The notes beneath the pieces were generated by a model. That model was not told the DNA's origin. It saw only the letters and a program-made list of their open reading frames with translations, and searched no databases. Shown piece by piece: positions 22,070 through 28,363 of a DNA stretch of 32,888 nt (the first letter of the stretch is position 1; each line of letters begins with the position of its first letter). Source of the stretch: an uncultured Thermoleophilia bacterium (GTDB taxonomy: Bacteria > Actinomycetota > Thermoleophilia > UBA2241). The translations under genes and the position numbers were made by a program. The stretch spans positions 1 through 32,888 of the forward strand of contig CAIYOD010000054.1 in assembly GCA_903927755.1 (NCBI GenBank), in the 5' to 3' direction.

Positions 22070-23098
22070 ATGTTTGAGGGCCGGACGCTTCTGATCACCG
22101 GCGGCACGGGCACGTTCGGCAACGCGGTGCTCCGCTGCATGGCAGACAGGGGGCTGGGCGAGATCCGGATCTTCAGTCGCGACGAGAAGAAGCAGCACGA
22201 CATGCGGATCGAGTACGCCGACCCGCGGATCAAGTTCTACATCGGCGACGTGCGCGACCCGGACAGCCTGCGCGACGCGCTCGAAGGCGTGGACTTCGTC
22301 TTCCACGCGGCCGCCCTCAAGCAGATCCCCTCGTGCGAGTTCTATCCGCTGCAGGCGCTCATGACGAACGCCCTGGGCACGGAGAACGTGATGAACGCCG
22401 CCCAGGACGCCGGCGTGCAGCGCATGATCGTGCTGTCCACCGACAAGGCGGCGTATCCCATCAACGCCATGGGCATCTCGAAGGCCATGATGGAGCGGCT
22501 CGCCGGCGCCAAGAGCCGCGTGGCCTCGTCCCGGGGCCTGACCATCTGCATCACCCGCTACGGCAACGTCATGGGCAGCCGTGGCTCGGTGATCCCGCTG
22601 TTCGCCGAGCAGATCCGCTCCGGCGGACCGCTCACCGTCACCGACCCGCAGATGACGCGCTTCATGATGACGGTCGAGGACGCCGTGGAGCTCGTCCTCT
22701 TCGCCTTTGAGCACGGCAGCCCCGGCGAGCTCTTCGTCCAGAAGGCGCCGGCCGCCACCATCGAGACCCTGGTGGCCGCCATGAAGCGCCTCTACGGCGG
22801 CGACAGCCCCGTGCGCATCGTGGGGTCGCGGCACGGGGAGAAGCTCTACGAGACGCTGCTGACGCGCGAGGAGATGCTCCGCGCCGAGGACATGGGCGAC
22901 TACTTCAGGGTGGTGCCCGACGACCGCGACCTCAACTACGACCTCTACTTCACGCAGGGCGTCGCGGACGCCGGCCGCGTCGACGACTACCACTCGCACA
23001 ACACGACCCGGCTCGACGTGGACGGCACCTGCGAGATCCTCGAGAGGGTGGAGGGAGTCCGCGTCGACCTGGGCCTGCCGCCGCTCGGGGCGGCCTGA
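22070..23098 (+). CDS. capE: CapE-type UDP-GlcNAc 4,6-dehydratase/5-epimerase
   Basis: This is a cytoplasmic SDR enzyme that, in the CapE/WbjB family, converts UDP-GlcNAc to a 4-keto-6-deoxy sugar with inversion at C5, the first step towards UDP-N-acetyl-L-fucosamine. ATG 22070 is chosen over GTG 22061 because GAGGTG (22058-22063) is then a correctly spaced ribosome site. The product has 342 residues. The NAD motif LLITGGTGTFG is N-terminal, followed by IFSRDEKKQHDMR. The usual catalytic Tyr of YxxxK is replaced by Met134 (M-G-I-S-K, Lys138), which is characteristic of CapE/WbjB-like enzymes as I recall them. STDKAAYPINAMG and RYGNVMGSRGS are family blocks. Its stop overlaps the next start (TGATG), so it is the first gene of a coupled three-gene operon. 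Confidence 0.93.
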   Translation: MFEGRTLLITGGTGTFGNAVLRCMADRGLGEIRIFSRDEKKQHDMRIEYADPRIKFYIGDVRDPDSLRDALEGVDFVFHAAALKQIPSCEFYPLQALMTNALGTENVMNAAQDAGVQRMIVLSTDKAAYPINAMGISKAMMERLAGAKSRVASSRGLTICITRYGNVMGSRGSVIPLFAEQIRSGGPLTVTDPQMTRFMMTVEDAVELVLFAFEHGSPGELFVQKAPAATIETLVAAMKRLYGGDSPVRIVGSRHGEKLYETLLTREEMLRAEDMGDYFRVVPDDRDLNYDLYFTQGVADAGRVDDYHSHNTTRLDVDGTCEILERVEGVRVDLGLPPLGAA

Positions 23099-24228
23099 TG
23101 CGGCGCGTCCTCGTGACGGGGGCCCGGGGCTTCATCGGGCGCAACCTGATGACCGCCCTGACGCGCCGGGACGACCTCGAGGTCGAGGGGTTCGACGTCG
23201 GCGACCCCCTCGGCGGCCTCACCGCGGCGCTGGCGGACGCCGAGGTCGTCTACCATCTCGCCGGCGTCAACCGGCCCGAGGACCCCGGGGAGTTCGAGAC
23301 CGGCAACGCCGGCTTCACCGGCGAGCTCTGCGGCCTCATGACCGCGGCCGGCGTCCGGCCCACGGTCGTCTTCGCGTCGTCGATGCAGGCCGAGCTGGAC
23401 AACCCCTACGGCGCCAGCAAGCTGGCGGCCGAGGGTGTGCTGGAGGACTGGGCGCGCTCGGGTGGCGGCGCCGTCGCGATCTTCCGCCTGCCCAACGTGT
23501 TCGGCAAGTGGGGGCGGCCCGAGTACAACTCCGTGACCGCCACCTTCTGCTACAACACGGCCCACGGGCTGCCCCTGCGGGTGGACGACCCTTCGTCGCC
23601 GCTGCGCCTCGTGTACGTGGGCGACGTCGTGGCGGCGTTCGTCGCGCTGCTGGACGTCCCCGTGACCGGGGTCGAGCGGCCCGCGGTGAGTCCCGTCATC
23701 GACACGACGGTGGGGGAGCTGGCGGAGCGCATCCGGACGCTGCACGCGCTGCAGCACGCGGCGGACGCGCCCGACCTCTCGAGCCACTTCGGTCGGGCGC
23801 TGCACAGCACCTACCTCTCCTACCTGGAGCCGGAGGATCTGAGCTTCCCCTTCGCCCTGCACAGCGACGAGCGCGGCGACCTGGCGGAGCTGGTGCGGCA
23901 GCCGGGGGCGGGGCAGATCTTCTTCTCGCGCACGCACCCCGGCGTCACGCGCGGCAACCACTACCACGACACCAAGGTGGAGCGCTTCATCGTCCTCGCC
24001 GGAGAGGGCGTCGTGAGGCTGCGGCGGGTGGACTGCGACGAGGTGGAGGAGTACGCCGTGAGCGGCGCCGCTCCCCGGGCGGTCATCATCCCGCCCGGCA
24101 CGACGCACAGCATCGAGAACGTGGGGAGCGACGAGATGCTCACGCTGTTCTGGGCGGACGAGGTGTTCGATCCTGACCGCCCCGACACGTACTTCGAGCC
24201 CGTGCTGCGCGAGGGAGGGGAAAGATGA
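23098..24228 (+). CDS. capF: CapF-type bifunctional epimerase/reductase with cupin domain
   Basis: This is the second enzyme of UDP-N-acetyl-L-fucosamine synthesis. In the CapF/WbjC family an SDR domain reduces the 4-keto group and a C-terminal cupin catalyses C3 epimerisation. The protein has 376 residues, normal for the family. N-terminal VTGARGFIGRNL is the cofactor motif, and Tyr104/Lys108 (PYGASK) is the catalytic pair. From about residue 245 the cupin starts (SFPFALHSDERGDLAEL). The metal ligand region is His288-Tyr-His290 (NHYHDTK), followed by VIIPPGTTHSIENVG. Start and stop codons overlap both neighbours (TGATG at 23096, ATGA at 24225), so expression is translationally coupled. Confidence 0.94.
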   Translation: MRRVLVTGARGFIGRNLMTALTRRDDLEVEGFDVGDPLGGLTAALADAEVVYHLAGVNRPEDPGEFETGNAGFTGELCGLMTAAGVRPTVVFASSMQAELDNPYGASKLAAEGVLEDWARSGGGAVAIFRLPNVFGKWGRPEYNSVTATFCYNTAHGLPLRVDDPSSPLRLVYVGDVVAAFVALLDVPVTGVERPAVSPVIDTTVGELAERIRTLHALQHAADAPDLSSHFGRALHSTYLSYLEPEDLSFPFALHSDERGDLAELVRQPGAGQIFFSRTHPGVTRGNHYHDTKVERFIVLAGEGVVRLRRVDCDEVEEYAVSGAAPRAVIIPPGTTHSIENVGSDEMLTLFWADEVFDPDRPDTYFEPVLREGGER

Positions 24229-25346
24229 AGGTCGCCACGATCCTGGGTACCCGTCCGGAGATCATCCGGCTCTCGCGGGTGATGGCCGCGCTGGACCGAC
24301 ACCTGGAGCACGTGCTGATCCACACCGGGCAGAACTACGACTACGAGCTCAACCAGGTGTTCTTCGAGGATCTCGGGCTGCGGCCGCCCGACAAGTACCT
24401 GGAGGCGGCCGGCCAGACCGCTGCCGAGACGATCGGCAACGTCATCGCTCGTGCCGACGCGGCGCTGCGTGAGGTCGAGCCCGATGCGGTGGTCATCCTC
24501 GGCGATACCAACAGCTGCCTCGCCGCGATCGCCGCCAAGCGCCTGCGCATCCCGGTGTTCCACATGGAGGCCGGCAACCGCTGCTTCGACGAGCGCGTGC
24601 CGGAGGAGATCAACCGCCGGATGGTGGACCACATCGCGGACGTCAACCTGCCGTACAGCGATATCTCCCGGGAGTACCTGCTCGCCGAGGGGCTGCCCGC
24701 CGACCGCGTGATCAAGACGGGCAGCCCGATGTTCGAGGTGCTGAGCCACTACAGCGACAAGATCGAGGCGTCGCCGGTCCTCGACGACCTCGGCCTGACG
24801 CCCGACGGCTACTTCGTGGTCAGCGTGCACCGCGAGGAGAACGTCGACGACCCGCGGCAGTTCGCGTTGTACGTCCAGATGCTGCGGGAGCTGGCGGCGG
24901 CGCACGGACTCCCCGTCGTGGTGACGACGCACCCCAGGACGCGCAAGCGCCTGGACGCGCTCACCGACCCCTTGCCGGCGCTGGTGCGTCTGCTCAAGCC
25001 CCTCGGCTTCACCGACTACGTGCATCTGCAGGAGCGGGCCCGCGCCGTCCTTTCTGACTCGGGGACGATCAGCGAGGAGGCGTCCATCAGGAATCTGAGG
25101 GCGCTGAACGTGCGCCAGGCGCACGAGCGCCCCGAGGCGATGGAAGAGGCGGCCGTCATGCTGACCGGCCTGGAGTGGCCGCAGATCGCGGAGGGCCTTC
25201 GCATCCTCGAGACCCAGCCGCGTGGCCCGGAGCTGCTGCTGCGCCTGGTCGCCGACTACTCGGTGCCCAACGTCTCCGAGAAGGTCGTGCGGCTGATCGT
25301 CAGCTACACGCCGTACGTGCGCCGGGTCGTCTGGAGACAGTACTAG
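24225..25346 (+). CDS. capG: CapG-type UDP-N-acetylglucosamine 2-epimerase family enzyme
   Basis: This is the third enzyme of the cassette. CapG/WbjD-type 2-epimerases convert the UDP-N-acetyl-L-pneumosamine-type product to UDP-N-acetyl-L-fucosamine. The protein has 373 residues. Family motifs are GTRPEIIRLSRV at the N-terminus, HTGQNYDYELNQVFFEDL, the HMEAGNRCFDERVPEEINR region, and SDSGTISEEASIRN with NVRQAHERPEAMEEA near residues 280-310. The AHERPE block is closer to CapG-like members than to plain WecB. It overlaps capF by 4 nt. No glycosyltransferase, flippase or polymerase follows: the next genes are convergent and unrelated, so the sugar must be used by enzymes encoded elsewhere. Confidence 0.93.
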   Translation: MKVATILGTRPEIIRLSRVMAALDRHLEHVLIHTGQNYDYELNQVFFEDLGLRPPDKYLEAAGQTAAETIGNVIARADAALREVEPDAVVILGDTNSCLAAIAAKRLRIPVFHMEAGNRCFDERVPEEINRRMVDHIADVNLPYSDISREYLLAEGLPADRVIKTGSPMFEVLSHYSDKIEASPVLDDLGLTPDGYFVVSVHREENVDDPRQFALYVQMLRELAAAHGLPVVVTTHPRTRKRLDALTDPLPALVRLLKPLGFTDYVHLQERARAVLSDSGTISEEASIRNLRALNVRQAHERPEAMEEAAVMLTGLEWPQIAEGLRILETQPRGPELLLRLVADYSVPNVSEKVVRLIVSYTPYVRRVVWRQY

Positions 25347-25365
25347 CGGGGGCTGCTGGACGGCG

Positions 25366-25560
25366 TCAGGAGGCGCGCCGGCGGCGTGACGCGCCAGCGG
25401 AGCGGTGCCAGAACAGGTCGTACCAGCGACTCTCTCTGGTGGAAAGGCGAGGGTCGTAATCCGGAAGGCCGCGATCCGTGCGTGCTGCTACTCGGCAACG
25501 CGTTGCGGCCTTGCTGCGCCTGGCAACCTTGATGGGCTCATGGAACATGGTCTTGGTCAT
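25366..25560 (-). CDS. Hypothetical basic small protein (64 aa)
   Basis: This is a 64-residue ORF with a good AGGAGA ribosome site (25565-25570 on the - strand) that overlaps the stop codon of the upstream membrane protein, suggesting coupling. The product is strongly basic (about 18 Arg/Lys) with a YDPRLSTRESRWYDLFW segment and an Arg-rich end. It has one Cys (residue 22) and no signal or membrane span. Base composition is less GC-rich than the flanking sugar genes. It is convergent with capG, with a 19 nt gap. I do not recognise it. It lacks the EEAVL-x2-CK leader and terminal Cys-Thr-Ile tail of the two precursors at 28169 and 30575, so it is not obviously a third precursor. Confidence 0.45.
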   Translation of the reverse strand: MTKTMFHEPIKVARRSKAATRCRVAARTDRGLPDYDPRLSTRESRWYDLFWHRSAGASRRRRAS

Positions 25561-25568
25561 CAGGTCTC

Positions 25569-26045
25569 CTACAGTACCAGCCAGGCAACGCGCGTTCCAA
25601 TCACGACGGTACCCAGCATGAGCAGAATGAGTCCGAACGTGTAGAGGGCCTCCACCTGTAGGATCATCCGCTCGTTACTTTCGATGTCGTCCAGCGTATT
25701 CCTCAGGATGTGTGATTCGATCTCGGCGACGTCGTCGTACAAGTAGTCATCGGCCAGAACCCGCGGATCAGGAGAACGTGTGAGCCTGAAGCCGGCCGAA
25801 ACGATGAGAAACATTGCTGCCGCGACGACGACCAGCACGATGCCCGTGAAGAGGAGCACGCCGCCCTCTTCACCTGTAACGGCGTCGACGGAGAGCGCCG
25901 CAAAGACCGCCGCGAATGCCAAGAGGCTTCCGGCTCGGCTGCGGAAGGCCTCGAGTCGGCTTTCTTGTCGGGCTGCCTCGGCGGAGGCGTACCGGAGTAC
26001 GTAGTTCGTCTTGGGGATTCGCGGCTCCGCAGGGTGTTCGGGCAT
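25569..26045 (-). CDS. Hypothetical three-span membrane protein (158 aa)
   Basis: This is a 158-residue ORF starting at ATG 26045. Hydrophobic spans lie near residues 36-52, 61-86 and 132-157. Between the second and third is an acidic loop of about 45 residues (DPRVLADDYLYDDVAEIESH). The N-terminal 30 residues are polar with RQESRLEAFRSRAG. Its composition is visibly less GC-rich than the ABC transporter upstream on the same strand, suggesting recent acquisition. It lies 49 nt downstream of the exporter gene and is followed by the 64-aa ORF. I do not recognise the family. Self-protection against the peptide product is a possible role purely from position and topology; an unrelated genomic island gene is equally possible. 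Confidence 0.7.
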   Translation of the reverse strand: MPEHPAEPRIPKTNYVLRYASAEAARQESRLEAFRSRAGSLLAFAAVFAALSVDAVTGEEGGVLLFTGIVLVVVAAAMFLIVSAGFRLTRSPDPRVLADDYLYDDVAEIESHILRNTLDDIESNERMILQVEALYTFGLILLMLGTVVIGTRVAWLVL

Positions 26046-26060
26046 GCCGGGAGTGTATCT

Positions 26061-26092
26061 CGAATCGTGTTATCCGGATAGTTGACGATTCG
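26061..26092. repeat. Inverted repeat between exporter and membrane-protein genes
   Basis: CGAATCGT (26061-26068) and ACGATTCG (26085-26092) are perfect arms around a 16 nt centre that contains the palindrome TATCCGGATA (26071-26080). The element ends 2 nt before the exporter stop codon region (26095-26097) and 15 nt before the membrane-protein start. It is much richer in A/T than its surroundings. It may be the exporter terminator (read on the - strand) or an operator for the downstream gene. Confidence 0.55.
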
Positions 26093-26094
26093 GG

Positions 26095-27930
26095 TCAGCG
26101 CTCGCCTGTGTAGGCCCGCGCCTGCACCTCATACATCCGAGCGTAGCGGCCGCCGAGCGCGATCAGCTCGTCGTGCGTGCCGCTCTCGACGATCCGGCCT
26201 TCGCTCAGGATGTGGATGCGGTCGGCGCTGCGCACGGTGCTGAAGCGGTGGCTGATGAGCACCACCGCGCGGCCCTCGGCGAGTTCGCGGATGTGCTCGA
26301 AGACGCTCCACTCCGACTCGGGGTCGAGCGCGCTGGTGGGCTCGTCGAGCACCAGGATCTGCGCGTCGCGCACGAAGGCGCGGGCGAGCGCGACCTTCTG
26401 CCACTCACCCACGCTGAGCTCCTCGCCGTCGTCGAACCACTTGCCCAGCGGCGTGTCGTAGCCCTTGCGGAGGCCGCCGATGACGCCGTCGGCGCCGGCG
26501 TCGCGGGCGGCGGCTTCCACCGCCGCCTCCGTCTCCGGCGCGCCCGCCGTCAGCTCCACGTTGCCCACGCGGATGTTCTCGCGCGCCGTGAACTGGTACT
26601 GGGAGAAGTCCTGGAAGATGACGCTCATCTCGCGGCGCAGGGCGACGACGTCGTAGGCGCCCAGCTCGGCGCCGTCGAGCGTGATGCTGCCGGCGGTGGG
26701 GTCGTAGAGCCGGCAGAGCAGCTTGACCAGCGTGGTCTTGCCGGAGCCGTTGGCGCCGACCAGCGCGGCGACCTCCCCGGGCCGGATCTCGAGGTCGATG
26801 CCCGCGAGCGCCGTGCGCTCGGTGTCGGGGTAGGCGAAGTCGACGCCGGTGAAGCGGATGCCCTCGCGCATCGGCCGCGGGACGGGCGCCGGCTGCGCCG
26901 GCGCGGTCACCCGCGGCTCCAGCTCCATGAACTCGTGGTAGTAGGTGAGGAAGAGGTTGTCCTCGTAGAGCCCCGCCATGCCCTGCAGGACGCTCTGAAG
27001 GCTGCTCAGGCCCGTCTGGAAGGCCTGGTAGTACATGACCATGGACCCGAGGCTGATGGCGCCGTAGATGGTCTGCCAGGCGATGTAGGCGAAGGTGCCG
27101 AAGGTGGCGAGGACGGCGACGACGCCGCTGAGGAAGTCCCACAGGGAGCGCCGCCGGGCGATGCCGATGCGCTCGCCGCGCAGCACGGTGCGCAGGTCGC
27201 GGAACATGGCGCGGAAGAGCTCGCCCAGGCCGAACAGGCGGATCTCCTTGGCGTGCGGCCCGCCGGTGAGCAGCCAGTGGGCGTACCAGGCCTGGCGCTC
27301 GGAGCTCGTGCGGTCGCGCTGCCAGTGGTACATCACCTTGGAGTAGCGCATCCGCACCCAGGCGCCGGGGATCGCTGCGAGCACGACGATGAGCCCGATG
27401 CTCCAGTGGAGGGTGAAGAGCAGGCCGGCCATGGCGATCATGGAGATCGCGCTCTGGCCGGTGGTCAGCAGGTCGTTCACGATCTTGGTGGGGCGCGAGG
27501 GCGCTTCGTTCTGCGCCCGCTGCAGCGTGTCGTAGTAGGCGGGGTCCTCGTAGTACTCGAGGTCGACGGCGATGGACTGGGCGTGGATGAGGTCGCTGAC
27601 GTGGTCGGTCACCGTCTGGCCGAGCGCCTCCGAGGTGAGCGCGCTCAGCGAGCGGAGCAGCGCCGCCGCGAGGCCCACCGCCGCCGCGATGCCGATGTAC
27701 ACGGCGGCGGTGCGGAACGCGGCGGCGTGGTCCTGCTCCGTCACGCCCTGGGTGACGGCGTCGACGATCAGCTTCATCAGGTAGACGGCGAGCAGCGGGA
27801 CGATGCCCTGGAGGACGGCGAGCGCGATGTTGAGAGCCGTCCAGCCCGGCGCCGCGCGCCAGACGAGGCGCACGGCGTCCATCAGGCGCAGCGCGTCGCT
27901 GAGCTGCGGTCTGCGTGGCTGGTCGGTCAC
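26095..27930 (-). CDS. ABC exporter, fused membrane and ATPase domains (half-transporter)
   Basis: This protein exports a substrate across the cytoplasmic membrane as a homodimer. The open frame extends far upstream, but GTG 27930 has AAGGAG (27942-27937) 6 nt before it and gives the normal N-terminus TDQPRRPQLSDALRL. The length is 611 residues. The membrane domain with six predicted spans covers about residues 20-320. The ATPase domain has Walker A GANGSGKTT at 392-400, a divergent signature LSVGEWQ at 505-511 (usually LSGGQ), Walker B ILVLDEP with Asp529/Glu530, and the H-loop His561. There is no N-terminal C39 peptidase domain, so it would not remove a leader itself. It is divergent from the peptide-maturation genes that start 238 nt away and is the obvious candidate to export their product. 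Confidence 0.9.
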   Translation of the reverse strand: MTDQPRRPQLSDALRLMDAVRLVWRAAPGWTALNIALAVLQGIVPLLAVYLMKLIVDAVTQGVTEQDHAAAFRTAAVYIGIAAAVGLAAALLRSLSALTSEALGQTVTDHVSDLIHAQSIAVDLEYYEDPAYYDTLQRAQNEAPSRPTKIVNDLLTTGQSAISMIAMAGLLFTLHWSIGLIVVLAAIPGAWVRMRYSKVMYHWQRDRTSSERQAWYAHWLLTGGPHAKEIRLFGLGELFRAMFRDLRTVLRGERIGIARRRSLWDFLSGVVAVLATFGTFAYIAWQTIYGAISLGSMVMYYQAFQTGLSSLQSVLQGMAGLYEDNLFLTYYHEFMELEPRVTAPAQPAPVPRPMREGIRFTGVDFAYPDTERTALAGIDLEIRPGEVAALVGANGSGKTTLVKLLCRLYDPTAGSITLDGAELGAYDVVALRREMSVIFQDFSQYQFTARENIRVGNVELTAGAPETEAAVEAAARDAGADGVIGGLRKGYDTPLGKWFDDGEELSVGEWQKVALARAFVRDAQILVLDEPTSALDPESEWSVFEHIRELAEGRAVVLISHRFSTVRSADRIHILSEGRIVESGTHDELIALGGRYARMYEVQARAYTGER

Positions 27931-28095
27931 CGGTCGCTCCTTCTTGTCGCCCCCGGCGGGCCGCTCCCTCACCGAGGGTGGTCCGTCCGGCTCGATAGTA
28001 CCGAAAATGCGCGTGCCGGTGGACGGCTGCCCCAGTCGTATCGCCGCACGCGTCCCGGAACGCCGGCGCGCGCCTCCGTGCGGGGTCCCCGATGC

Positions 28096-28101
28096 TATGC
28101 T
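28096..28101 (+). promoter_or_regulatory. Candidate extended -10 (TGC-TATGCT) before precursor A
   Basis: TATGCT preceded by TG one base away looks like an extended -10 in the divergent gap between the exporter and the first precursor. It would leave a leader of about 60 nt. No -35 is evident, which an extended -10 can tolerate. This is weak. Confidence 0.3.
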
Positions 28102-28168
28102 TCGCCCTGACTCCACGATCCACCAGCGTCGGTGACGGGTGAGCCATGAGACGTCAAGGGGGATGAAG

Positions 28169-28348
28169 ATGCAGACCAGGCCCTGGGAGGTTCCACGGCT
28201 GATCGTGCTCGGCCGCGGCACACCCGAGGAGGCCGTGCTGACGGCGTGCAAGACCGCCGGCGTGCAGGGGCTCTCCCCGAACAACGTGTACGGCCTCTGC
28301 TGGACCACGGTCGAGTGCGCGCACTGCACGATCTGGGCTTCGTCGTGA
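28169..28348 (+). CDS. RiPP precursor peptide A (59 aa, four Cys)
   Basis: This is the putative substrate of the adjacent radical SAM enzyme. In-frame starts exist at GTG 28139 and ATG 28163 and 28169; AAGGGGG (28156-28162) is correctly spaced (6 nt) only for 28169. The leader part carries L-[IV]-x-L-x-R followed by EEAVL-x2-CK. Cys residues are at 27, 44, 50 and 53, a C-x16-C-x5-C-x2-C framework. The peptide ends CTIWASS. A second ORF at 30575-30781 has the same leader block, the same first and last Cys spacings and the same type of tail, which is the main evidence that both are genuine precursors. There is no signal peptide. It sits 15 nt before the radical SAM gene. The site of leader removal is unknown. 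Confidence 0.85.
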   Translation: MQTRPWEVPRLIVLGRGTPEEAVLTACKTAGVQGLSPNNVYGLCWTTVECAHCTIWASS

Positions 28349-28363
28349 CGACGAGCCGCGTGT

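Noticed and set aside
19136-22999. 1,287-codon open frame on the - strand opposite both NHL genes and capE
   Set aside because: It is antisense to three well-supported genes. Its internal repetition simply mirrors the NHL duplication, and its length is explained by the scarcity of stops in GC-rich DNA.
25366-25560. 64-aa ORF as a third RiPP precursor
   Set aside because: It has none of the leader block, Cys framework or terminal Cys-Thr-Ile tail of precursors A and B.
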